DNA from: Clostridiales bacterium
GTDB lineage: Bacteria; Bacillota; Clostridia; Lachnospirales; Lachnospiraceae
DNA length: 64,000 nt
NCBI GenBank assembly: GCA_015655075.1
Contig: JAATFT010000084.1
Span: forward strand, 62,001 to 126,000
Direction of reading: 5' to 3'
This document shows positions 8,677 to 15,879 of the stretch, in pieces. The position numbers and the translations under genes were made by a program. Position 1 is the stretch's first letter. The number at the start of each line of letters is the position of its first letter. The notes beneath the pieces are model-generated. The model did not search any database. It saw nothing but the letters and a program-made list of their open reading frames with translations, and was not told where the DNA came from.

Positions 8677-8866
8677 TGACTTGGAAAGTGTGAAAAAGAA
8701 ACTGCTTTGCAGTTTCTTTGGAAATATGATACCGGAAAGGCTGAAAGAAAATAAAGTATGAAGAAAGGATGCCACTGACAGATTCTTTCAACCTGCGAAA
8801 CCAGTTTCGCATTTCTATGTTGTGGCAGTATCGCAAGCCTGCTTGCGATATGCAATGGGTATAAAA
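8677..8866 (+). other. Intergenic gap with three hairpins inside the operon
   Basis: Three perfect short palindromes follow one another: AAGAAACTGC/GCAGTTTCTT (about 8697-8720), TGCGAAAC/GTTTCGCA (about 8793-8811) and TATCGCAAG/CTTGCGATA (8829-8851). None has a long T tract. They may attenuate or stabilise mRNA between the transporter half and the enzyme half of the operon. Confidence 0.5.
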
Positions 8867-9973
8867 ATGAGTGTATATCAGGATATAGGATTGAAAAGAG
8901 TAATTAATGCCTGCGGCCGAGTGACGATACTGGGTGTCTCTACTTTGAGTGAGGAAGTGGCACAGGCCGCTGTTGACGGAGGACAGTCATATGTAGTGAT
9001 TGAGGATTTGATTAATCGGGCAGGTGAGATTATTTCCGGATATACGGGAGGTGAAGACAGCTGCGTGACATCCTGTGCTTCCGCTGCGATTTGTCTGACA
9101 GTAGCCGGATTAATCTCAAAAGGAAAGAAATCCATTATGGATCGCCTTCCGGATTCTTCCGGAATTCCCAATGAGATTATTCTCCAGAAAGGACATAGTA
9201 TTGAGTTTGGAGCACCGCTGGTGACGATGCTTAAACTCGGTGGCGGAGTGCCGGTAGAAGCAGGTACCGTAAATGAAGTAATGCCGGAAGATATTGAGGA
9301 AGCAATTAATGAAAAAACGGTTGCCTTGTTATATGTTAAGAGCCATCACTGTGTTCAAAAGGGAATGGTTGATATTGAAACGATGAGAGATATTGCACAC
9401 CGCCATAATCTTCCGTTTATGATAGATGCGGCGGCAGAAGAAGATTTCCGGAAATATATTGCTATGGGAGCAGATTTGGTGATGTACAGCGGAGCCAAAG
9501 CACTGGAGGCTACAACTTCCGGATTTGTAACCGGGAAAAAAGAGTATATTGAATATGCGAAAAAGCAGTACCATGGAATCGGCCGTCCAATGAAGATTGG
9601 TAAAGAAGGTATTATGGGGCTTTTGAAAGCTCTGGACCTCTATGAGCATAAAGACCGGGAAAAAGAAGTAGAGAAGAATATAGCAAAAGTTAAGTATCTG
9701 TGCGAGGAAATTAATAAGATTCCGGGACTGAAGGCAATACAGATTCAGGATGAAGCGGGACGGGCTATTTACCGTGCCAGAGTTATGGTAGATACGGCAG
9801 TAGGCAATAAAAAAATTGAAGAAATCAACAAAGAGCTGCGTGCCGGAGATCCTCTCATCCATTGCAGGGCGGAGTTTTTGAATCTGGGAAAACTGGACTT
9901 TGACCCAAGACCGCTATGCAAAGGAGACAAAGAATTGATTGTAAGCAGATTAAAAGAAATCATGAAGGGATGA
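8867..9973 (+). CDS. DgaE-family PLP-dependent ammonia lyase (EF_0838-like)
   Basis: This PLP enzyme of about 368 residues is of the SelA-related/DgaE type. The Lys in SGAKALE is the likely Schiff-base residue, with Asp in FMIDAAAE contacting the cofactor. In Salmonella, DgaE converts D-glucosaminate-6-phosphate to 2-keto-3-deoxy-6-phosphogluconate and ammonia, so a similar amino-sugar-acid deamination is inferred. The ATG at 8867 gives the usual MSVYQDIGLKRVINACGR start; upstream in-frame starts (8822 GTG, 8855 ATG) lie in the hairpin region. It is followed after 4 nt by the aldolase gene. Confidence 0.8.
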   Translation: MSVYQDIGLKRVINACGRVTILGVSTLSEEVAQAAVDGGQSYVVIEDLINRAGEIISGYTGGEDSCVTSCASAAICLTVAGLISKGKKSIMDRLPDSSGIPNEIILQKGHSIEFGAPLVTMLKLGGGVPVEAGTVNEVMPEDIEEAINEKTVALLYVKSHHCVQKGMVDIETMRDIAHRHNLPFMIDAAAEEDFRKYIAMGADLVMYSGAKALEATTSGFVTGKKEYIEYAKKQYHGIGRPMKIGKEGIMGLLKALDLYEHKDREKEVEKNIAKVKYLCEEINKIPGLKAIQIQDEAGRAIYRARVMVDTAVGNKKIEEINKELRAGDPLIHCRAEFLNLGKLDFDPRPLCKGDKELIVSRLKEIMKG

Positions 9974-9977
9974 AAGC

Positions 9978-10712
9978 ATGGGAATTAATTATTATAAGAA
10001 ACGTGTATGTCTGAATGTACTTGCCGGAAGTTTAAAAAATGCAGAAGAAATTTATAAAGCAGCAGAAAAGCACGTAGAAGTTGGTGTGGTTTCTGCAAGC
10101 TATCCGGATGTTTTAAGTGCAGTAAAAGACATGAAAAAGTATATGGAAGTTTTAGAAGGAAATCTTTCTGTTGGTCTGGGTGGCGGAAACCCGGCTCAGT
10201 GGAAGGCAGTTGCAGATATTGCAAAGGAAATTAAGGCCAATCATTTTAATCAGGTTTTTTCAGCAGTTGGTTATACAAGAGCAAATGTAGGTAATGAGAC
10301 AAGTCATATCAATGCATTGGTATCTCCTGCCGGAACACCGGGCATGGTAAAGATCTCTACGGGACCGGTCTCCCAAGCTTGTGAAGAACCTGCTGTAATC
10401 CCAGTGGATACGGCAATTGCCATGATCAAGGAAATGGGTGGTAATTCCATCAAGTTTTTCCCAATGGGTGGCTTGAAATGTAAGGAAGAATTGAAAACAG
10501 TGGCACAAGCTTGTGCCAGAAACCATTTTGTTTTGGAACCAACCGGTGGAATCAGTCCGGAAAACTTCCGCGAAATTATGGAAATTATCCTGCATGCAGG
10601 TGTGGAAAAAGTTATACCGCATATCTATAGTTCTATTATTGATAAAGAAAGTGGATACACAAAAATTGAAGATGTAAAAAGACTGCTGGCAGTCATAAAG
10701 GAATTAGTATAG
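9978..10712 (+). CDS. KDGP aldolase family protein (DgaF/EF_0839-like)
   Basis: This 244-residue TIM-barrel protein of the DgaF family should split 2-keto-3-deoxy-6-phosphogluconate into pyruvate and glyceraldehyde-3-phosphate. Visible features are SVGLGGGNPAQW near residue 60, the Lys-containing strand SIKFFPMGGLK and the phosphate-loop-like EPTGGISPENF. It completes the proposed route deacetylation, deamination, aldol cleavage. It is the last gene before a strong terminator. Confidence 0.8.
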   Translation: MGINYYKKRVCLNVLAGSLKNAEEIYKAAEKHVEVGVVSASYPDVLSAVKDMKKYMEVLEGNLSVGLGGGNPAQWKAVADIAKEIKANHFNQVFSAVGYTRANVGNETSHINALVSPAGTPGMVKISTGPVSQACEEPAVIPVDTAIAMIKEMGGNSIKFFPMGGLKCKEELKTVAQACARNHFVLEPTGGISPENFREIMEIILHAGVEKVIPHIYSSIIDKESGYTKIEDVKRLLAVIKELV

Positions 10713-10721
10713 TTTTCGGAT

Positions 10722-10769
10722 AAAAAAGAACTGCTGGGTGCAAAGGAATGTGCACAGCAGTTCTTTTTT
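10722..10769 (+). terminator. Rho-independent terminator of the EF_08xx-type operon
   Basis: AAAAAAGAACTGCTG pairs with CAGCAGTTCTTTTTT across an 18-nt loop, with a T tract on the 3' side. It lies 10 nt after the aldolase stop. Confidence 0.85.
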
Positions 10770-10770
10770 A

Positions 10771-11056
10771 GTTCCTGCATTGCTTGGAGGTGTAACAGAA
10801 CCAATTGTATACGGTATTTCTATTCTTGGTGATACATACCGCCAAAACAAAGGGGAAGAAGATTGCGGCCGGTCTGTTGGGTTCGGTAGCTCTTTGTTCT
10901 TTCCTTACCGGTGTAACGGAGCCTTTGGAGTTTTCCTTTAAGAAAATTAAATCCGCAGGTGCGGCGGGTGTCATAAGACCAAGTAAAACCAGTGTTCAGA
11001 TTATTATAGGACCAAAAGTACAATTTGTAGCGGACGAATTTAAGAAATTGCTGTAA
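10771..11056 (+). pseudogene. Chimeric PTS EII remnant
   Basis: 10771-10834 encodes [19 protein letters not shown], typical of the IIC domain of beta-glucoside/sucrose-type EII proteins. From 10835 the sequence switches to the GlcNAc/glucose-type gene at 91-1515. It matches 874-978 and then 1399-1515, missing exactly 420 bp (140 codons) in frame. An open frame of 83 codons starting at 10805 spans the junction and keeps the IIB C-terminus, but the IIB cysteine and most of IIC are gone. No function is expected. Confidence 0.85.
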
Positions 11057-11257
11057 AATTTTTAAGCTATAATAATTAGTATGCAGTATCCATTTCCGTG
11101 TAAATAAATATCTCCTAAGTAATATGGATATTTTTCCAATTCCGTAACCGGCTTTAATTCCTCCGATTATGCAGGCGGTCAGGGGCTCTTTTAAACCGGT
11201 AGCGGCTTATTTTGAGGGAGTTCATTAATTTTCATTATATATTAATATAATTTATAT
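11057..11257. other. Intergenic region, possible further transporter fragment
   Basis: No intact gene. On the minus strand around 11140-11200 a short frame reads LKEPLTACIIGG, which resembles a PTS IIC segment and may belong to the same broken gene as 10771-10834. This is weak evidence. Confidence 0.25.
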
Positions 11258-12226
11258 TTAATATTCCAGCTTCCACATATACCTTCTTTTTGTCAGCGGA
11301 TGGTTCCTTTGAAGTGCCAATTGTTCTGCATATACACGTAATACAGCCGTAATAAGCATGGGATTAAAGTAATCTATAACAGAAGAATCAACAAAAGAAC
11401 TAAGTCCGAAATCTTTTGCATCAATTATGGTTGTTTTCGCATCAAATCTATTTAGAAAAGTAAGTGTCCTGGAGTCCATTTCCCTGGTTTTACCGTCGTT
11501 CATAAGTAAGATAAAAGGAACGCCTTTTTCTGTTATTTCAAATGGGCCATGAAAAAACTCGCCGTCATGGAAAGTGCCTGAATTAATCCACTGCATCTCC
11601 ATAAGAAGGCAAATAGAAAAAGCATATGCAACTTCATAGGTGGCACCGCTGCTCATAACATAAATAATGGAATCGTCTTTATATTTTTCTGCAAATGCTT
11701 TTGCAGACGGGACAACGGTTGCAACGGAGTTTTCAATTAAACCGTAGATTTTGCCGATACCATCCCACAGGGCATCGTAATTTTCATATCCTTCGTATTG
11801 GTTTAAGATTTCTGCTGCTAATCCAAGCACGTTTGTCATTTTTTCGAGTTTTGCAGCATAATTTTTTTCAAATCCATGAACAATTACAAAATGCGCATTA
11901 TATGTAAGAGGCGAATCAGCCTTATGGGTAACAGCAATAACTTTAGCACCGAGTTCCATGGCTTTTTTAGAAGCTTGTACGGTTTCAGGGGTGGAACCTC
12001 CCAGAGAACATGTTATAACAATACTTTTTTCATTAACGGAAATAGGAGTTGCATAAAAAAATTCATTTGCAGTATATAAAGATGTACGAAGCTTTTTTGA
12101 ATTTACTTCCAGAAAGTATTTTGCCGGATAAAGATCTGCTTTTGAAGCACCGCATCCGACAAAGAAAACGGAATTGATTTCAGGGCGTTCTTTTTTAATA
12201 TTAGTTATAATTTTAGATATTTCCAT
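11258..12226 (-). CDS. frlB: Fructoselysine-6-phosphate deglycase type SIS protein
   Basis: This cytoplasmic SIS-domain enzyme of about 322 residues cleaves phosphorylated Amadori products (fructosamine-6-phosphates) to glucose-6-phosphate and a free amine. Two SIS halves are visible. The first has VGCGASKADLYPAKYF and CSLGGSTPETV; the second has MSSGATYEVAY, MEMQW and FHDGEFFHGPFEI. The C-terminus RNHPLTKRRYMWKLEY is as I recall it for Bacillus subtilis FrlB. The ATG at 12226 is chosen because GGAGG lies just upstream; an in-frame ATG at 12244 is less likely. It is divergent from a second SIS gene and has its own near-consensus promoter. Confidence 0.85.
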   Translation of the reverse strand: MEISKIITNIKKERPEINSVFFVGCGASKADLYPAKYFLEVNSKKLRTSLYTANEFFYATPISVNEKSIVITCSLGGSTPETVQASKKAMELGAKVIAVTHKADSPLTYNAHFVIVHGFEKNYAAKLEKMTNVLGLAAEILNQYEGYENYDALWDGIGKIYGLIENSVATVVPSAKAFAEKYKDDSIIYVMSSGATYEVAYAFSICLLMEMQWINSGTFHDGEFFHGPFEITEKGVPFILLMNDGKTREMDSRTLTFLNRFDAKTTIIDAKDFGLSSFVDSSVIDYFNPMLITAVLRVYAEQLALQRNHPLTKRRYMWKLEY

Positions 12227-12266
12227 AGTATTTCTTTCCTCCATTATTAATTGTTAGACATTATAT

Positions 12267-12284
12267 ATATAACATTATAATACA
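12267..12284. promoter_or_regulatory. Candidate operator over the frlB promoter
   Basis: ATATAACATTATAATACA matches 17 of 18 bases of the sequence at 12575-12592 in the opposite promoter. Here it covers the -10 element of the minus-strand promoter. The GntR regulator at 13869 is the likely binder; this is inference. Confidence 0.45.
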
Positions 12285-12302
12285 TCTTATATACAATGTC
12301 AA
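12274..12302 (-). promoter_or_regulatory. Sigma-A type promoter for the minus-strand deglycase
   Basis: On the minus strand, TTGACA (12302-12297) and TATAAT (12279-12274) are separated by 17 bp. Both hexamers match the consensus perfectly. Confidence 0.85.
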
Positions 12303-12565
12303 TACAATTTCTTCTCTACATTTAAATAATGAAGCATTGTAAGGAAGATATTTCTGAAAATTAATTTCTTGTTTATAATTGCAGGAAGTCTTGTTTTTGG
12401 TTTATATTTTATTAGGACGTAAAACTCATTGTACCGTTCTGACCGCTCTACTTTGCGGTATACTGCGTCGGGATATACTAATATTTCATTTACGGCGGGT
12501 TGTGTCCCGGTTGATTTAATGAACTTAGAAAAAATAAAAATAATTAAATTTATATATTTTATGTA
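12303..12565. other. Divergent intergenic region between two deglycase genes
   Basis: About 260 bp of AT-rich DNA. No supported gene; minus-strand open frames here have no recognisable product or ribosome site. Confidence 0.4.
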
Positions 12566-12594
12566 TTGTATATCATATAACATTATGATACAAT
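12566..12594 (+). promoter_or_regulatory. Promoter for the plus-strand deglycase gene
   Basis: TTGTAT (12566-12571) and TACAAT (12589-12594) with a 17-bp spacer, about 35 bp before the ATG at 12629. The candidate operator 12575-12592 overlies its spacer and -10. Confidence 0.65.
12575..12592. promoter_or_regulatory. Candidate operator over the second deglycase promoter
   Basis: ATATAACATTATGATACA differs at one base from 12267-12284. It sits within a larger imperfect palindrome (TGTATATCAT against ATGATACA). Confidence 0.45.
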
Positions 12595-12628
12595 ATATTA
12601 CAACAACATGCAAAAAAGGAGGCGGATT

Positions 12629-13624
12629 ATGTTTAACTTTAGTGCCAAGCAGGTTATGAGGGAACATCAGAACGGTGTGGATATTATACCACTGGTGGAA
12701 GCAGCCGTTGATACTGTCTGCAGGAACGGTTATGAGAATATTTTTTATATTGGAATCGGCGGTACCGTTCTTTATGCAAATCAGATGGCTGCCATAGCAA
12801 AGCAAGCTGGTTCAAAGATACCTTTATATGTAGAAAATGCCGCAGATTTTTGTGTAGTAGGAAATCCTCATTTCGGAAAAAACTCGGTAGTCGTAATGGA
12901 ATCAATTTCAGGTGATACCAAGGAAGTGGTTGAAGCTGTTAGGATAGCGAAAAAAGCCGGCGCAAGGGTCATCGGTTATGTTGAAAAAAAAGGTACGTTC
13001 CTGGCCGATAATTCGGACTATCTGATAAGTACAGCAGGAGGAGGTTATTATTTTTGGTATACGGTTACTTTGCGTTTTATGAAAAATGCGGGAGAATTTG
13101 AAAAATATGACAAATTTTTTTCGGAAATCGTAAGCATGCCGGAAAATGCCGTAGAAATATATAAGGCGGCAGATGAAAAAGCGGAAGTTTTTGCGGAAGC
13201 CTATCAGGATGAACCAATCCAGTATTTAATCGGATCAGGGAACCTGGAAGACTGGGCCGTATGTTATGGTATGTGTATTTTGGAGGAAATGCAATGGATG
13301 AGAACCAGGCCAATTTCTGCGTCTAACTTTTTCCACGGTACATTGGAGGTGATTGACAGGAATACTTCGGTTATTTTAATAAAAGGTGAAGATGTTACCC
13401 GCCCATTGATGGAACGTGTAGAAAACTTCGTTAATAAAGTAAGCGCAAAAGTAACGGTGTTTGATACTAAGGATTACCCTTTGGAGGGAATAAGCGATGA
13501 ATTCAGGGGCCTACTGTCTCCTATTGTAATACGTTGCGCATTTCAAAGGGTTTCCGTACATCTGGAGTATAAAAGAAGGCATCCCCTTGCAATCCGAAGA
13601 TATTACAGAAGACTGGATTATTAA
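12629..13624 (+). CDS. Second SIS-domain deglycase (FrlB/GfrF-like paralogue)
   Basis: This 331-residue SIS protein belongs to the same family as the divergent FrlB. Motifs are YIGIGGTVLYANQ, MESISGDTKEV, EEMQWMRTR, ASNFFHGTLEV and the C-terminal RRHPLAIRRYYRRLDY. It is clearly diverged, so it probably cleaves a different Amadori-type phosphate, such as a glucoselysine-6-phosphate or another amino-acid adduct. The substrate is inference. The ATG at 12629 follows AAAAGGAGG. The GntR regulator, kinase and importer lie downstream on the same strand. Confidence 0.75.
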   Translation: MFNFSAKQVMREHQNGVDIIPLVEAAVDTVCRNGYENIFYIGIGGTVLYANQMAAIAKQAGSKIPLYVENAADFCVVGNPHFGKNSVVVMESISGDTKEVVEAVRIAKKAGARVIGYVEKKGTFLADNSDYLISTAGGGYYFWYTVTLRFMKNAGEFEKYDKFFSEIVSMPENAVEIYKAADEKAEVFAEAYQDEPIQYLIGSGNLEDWAVCYGMCILEEMQWMRTRPISASNFFHGTLEVIDRNTSVILIKGEDVTRPLMERVENFVNKVSAKVTVFDTKDYPLEGISDEFRGLLSPIVIRCAFQRVSVHLEYKRRHPLAIRRYYRRLDY

Positions 13625-13758
13625 AGACCGGTTGTTATAGAAATATTTTTTGCCGGAATGCTTTAACTATACTACTGTTTTATAAAATAAGGTTTTTGAA
13701 AAAAAGTTATTCTGTTATGCTGGTATTTTTACATAGCCTAAAATCCAAGTAAATTTAT

Positions 13759-13787
13759 TTGAAGATGTTACTATAAGATGATATAAT
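13759..13787 (+). promoter_or_regulatory. Promoter for the GntR regulator gene
   Basis: TTGAAG (13759-13764) and TATAAT (13782-13787) with a 17-bp spacer. The palindrome TTATGCATAA follows immediately. Confidence 0.7.
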
Positions 13788-13788
13788 A

Positions 13789-13798
13789 TTATGCATAA
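13789..13798. promoter_or_regulatory. Palindrome TTATGCATAA, candidate operator
   Basis: A perfect 10-bp palindrome just downstream of the -10 of the regulator promoter. The same 10-mer lies in the kinase promoter at 14818-14827. Confidence 0.4.
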
Positions 13799-13868
13799 TC
13801 ACATAAGATGATTGTATGCTATAATATCATCAAATAAAATTGTAAATTTATAAGGGAGGAGAACATAA

Positions 13869-14591
13869 ATGAATGACCGGCTAAATAAAAATTCCAGTGT
13901 GCCGTTATATCAACAGTTGGTTGAACTTATTAAAGAGCAGATCGCTACAGGCAAGTTAAAGGAAAATGACCGTCTGATGACTGAGATAGAGTTAAGCAAA
14001 GTATATGATGTCAGCAGGATTACGGTGCGTAAAGCGATAGAGGTACTTGTGGAGGAGGATATTTTGGAAAAGTGTCAGGGGGTCGGCACCTTTGTGGCAG
14101 GAAAAAAATTAAATCGTATTGTGAATAATTTCCTTGGATTTACGGAGATATGTGAATATGACGGAAAAAAAGCTTCCACCGATTTATTGGCGGCAGAGTT
14201 GGCAGACGCCACTGCGAATATGATAAATAAGCTGGAATTATCCGATAATGAGAAGGTTATCCGTATTGTGAGACTAAGAAAATGTGAGGGTATACCGGTT
14301 ATCCTTGAAGAAAATTTTTTTTCCACTAAATATGCGTATTTATTAGCCGAGGATTTAACCGGATCTTTATATGAAATACTTAGAAATCATCAAGCTGTTC
14401 CAACTCAGGCAGTTAAGACGCTGGATATCTGTTACGCTAACGAGCTGGAAGCAAAACATCTGGAGGTGGAATTGAACAGGGCTTTAATACTGCAAAGAGA
14501 CATTGTTTATGACAAGGACAAGGTTCCAATTCATTTGTGTAAATCCGCACTGAATCCTGCACATTATAAGATGACCATATTTTGCGGTTGA
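13869..14591 (+). CDS. GntR/HutC family transcriptional regulator (FrlR-like)
   Basis: This 240-residue repressor has an N-terminal winged HTH (about 10-75: LYQQLVELIKEQI, LSKVYDVSRITVRKAIEVL, GVGTFVAGKK) and a C-terminal UTRA ligand-binding domain (about 95-235). UTRA domains typically sense a sugar phosphate or related metabolite. Its position between deglycase and kinase genes makes it the likely regulator of this Amadori-product regulon. GGGAGGAG precedes the ATG. Confidence 0.85.
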   Translation: MNDRLNKNSSVPLYQQLVELIKEQIATGKLKENDRLMTEIELSKVYDVSRITVRKAIEVLVEEDILEKCQGVGTFVAGKKLNRIVNNFLGFTEICEYDGKKASTDLLAAELADATANMINKLELSDNEKVIRIVRLRKCEGIPVILEENFFSTKYAYLLAEDLTGSLYEILRNHQAVPTQAVKTLDICYANELEAKHLEVELNRALILQRDIVYDKDKVPIHLCKSALNPAHYKMTIFCG

Positions 14592-14661
14592 CAAAAAAGA
14601 AGAAAGAGGAGAAGCTTTTAAATGTTGTATAAATAAGACGTTATAAGATGTTCTTGGCACG

Positions 14662-14697
14662 AAGAAGTGCATATATTTTATATATGCACTTCTTTTT
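14662..14697 (+). terminator. Terminator after the GntR gene
   Basis: AGAAGTGCATATA pairs with TATATGCACTTCT, followed by TTTTT. It separates the regulator unit from the kinase unit. Confidence 0.8.
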
Positions 14698-14811
14698 GCC
14701 TTTAATTAAGAAAAAATCAAACATTGAAATTAAAAAGCATATATAATGTATAAAAAAAATGATATAATACAATTAATAATGTACAAAATTATTGATTTGT
14801 GTAAATAAGTA

Positions 14812-14840
14812 TTGCAATTATGCATAAGACGTAATATAAT
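14812..14840 (+). promoter_or_regulatory. Promoter of the kinase-importer operon
   Basis: TTGCAA (14812-14817), a 17-bp spacer and a perfect TATAAT (14835-14840). The spacer contains the palindrome TTATGCATAA (14818-14827), so a bound repressor would block polymerase. Confidence 0.75.
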
Positions 14841-14933
14841 GACTGTATACAACAGAACACAAATTAGATTGAATATACAAAATAAATAGGAAAGGAAAAA
14901 GTAAGCCGAAGTGACAGGCAATAGGTATTCGGT

Positions 14934-15830
14934 ATGATTAAAGTTCTTGGAATAGGTGATAATGTTGTTGATATGTATATGCATACATCTACCATGTATC
15001 CTGGCGGCAATGCTCTTAATTTTGCAGCATATGCAGCTATCCTTGGTGTGGAAGCCGCCTATTTAGGGGGATTTGGTGATGATGATGCAGCCCGGCATGT
15101 GTATAATACAGTACGCTCAATGGGAATAGATTTGTCACGCTGCCGGTTTTACAAGGGAGAAAACGGTTATGCCCAGGTCCGATTAGTTGAAGGTGACAGG
15201 GTGTTTATCGGATCAAATCAAGGGGGCGTCAGTAAAAATAATCTCATTGAACTGACCCGGCTTGATGAAGACTATATTCGGCAATATGATATTGTTCATA
15301 CCAGTATTTTCAGCTATTTAGAGGATCAACTTCCCATTATTCGCAGATGTGCCAATTTTATTTCCATGGATTTTTCGGACAGGGCTGATGATGAGTATTT
15401 AAAACAGTGCGCACCTTATATTGACTGTGCGGATATTTCATGCAGCTCAATGGCAGACGAGGATATTCTGGCTTTAATGAAACGGATTATTTCATATGGG
15501 TGCAGGCATATCATAATTGCCACAAGGGGGGTAAAAGGAGCTTTGGTTATGGTAGACAATAGATTGTATGAACAATCTCCTTGTTTAGTGGAAGCAAAGG
15601 ATACCATGGGTGCCGGGGATTCTTTTATTACCAGCTTCCTGATAAATTATACAGAAGGAATGAAGGATGCAGCAGATTATACGGGTAAATCGGGTACGAA
15701 AGGCGTTACTACAATATATGAGTATCAGGACTTAATTACTAAAATCAGTCTTTATAAGGCGGGAATTTTTTCTTCCCGGAGCTGCTTAAAGGATGGGGCA
15801 TTTGGTTATGGTAAAATTTTTAAATATTAA
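14934..15830 (+). CDS. frlD: Fructoselysine 6-kinase type PfkB sugar kinase
   Basis: This 298-residue ribokinase-family enzyme resembles FrlD, which phosphorylates fructoselysine at C6 before FrlB cleavage. The start GIGDNVVDMYMH, PGGNALNFAAYA, the middle YDIVHTSIFSY and the anion-hole motif DTMGAGDSF with its catalytic Asp are all present. After GAGDSF the C-terminal 60 residues look longer and less conserved than usual and may contain extra sequence. The importer genes follow on the same strand, and the promoter is at 14812-14840. Confidence 0.85.
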   Translation: MIKVLGIGDNVVDMYMHTSTMYPGGNALNFAAYAAILGVEAAYLGGFGDDDAARHVYNTVRSMGIDLSRCRFYKGENGYAQVRLVEGDRVFIGSNQGGVSKNNLIELTRLDEDYIRQYDIVHTSIFSYLEDQLPIIRRCANFISMDFSDRADDEYLKQCAPYIDCADISCSSMADEDILALMKRIISYGCRHIIIATRGVKGALVMVDNRLYEQSPCLVEAKDTMGAGDSFITSFLINYTEGMKDAADYTGKSGTKGVTTIYEYQDLITKISLYKAGIFSSRSCLKDGAFGYGKIFKY

Positions 15831-15879
15831 TTACTTAAAAAAGCAAGCGAATGCCTTTAAATATGAAAGGAGAAGTATT

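Noticed and set aside
12299..12805. Minus-strand frame of 168 codons between the deglycase genes
   Set aside because: It overlaps the second deglycase and both promoters, with no recognisable domain.
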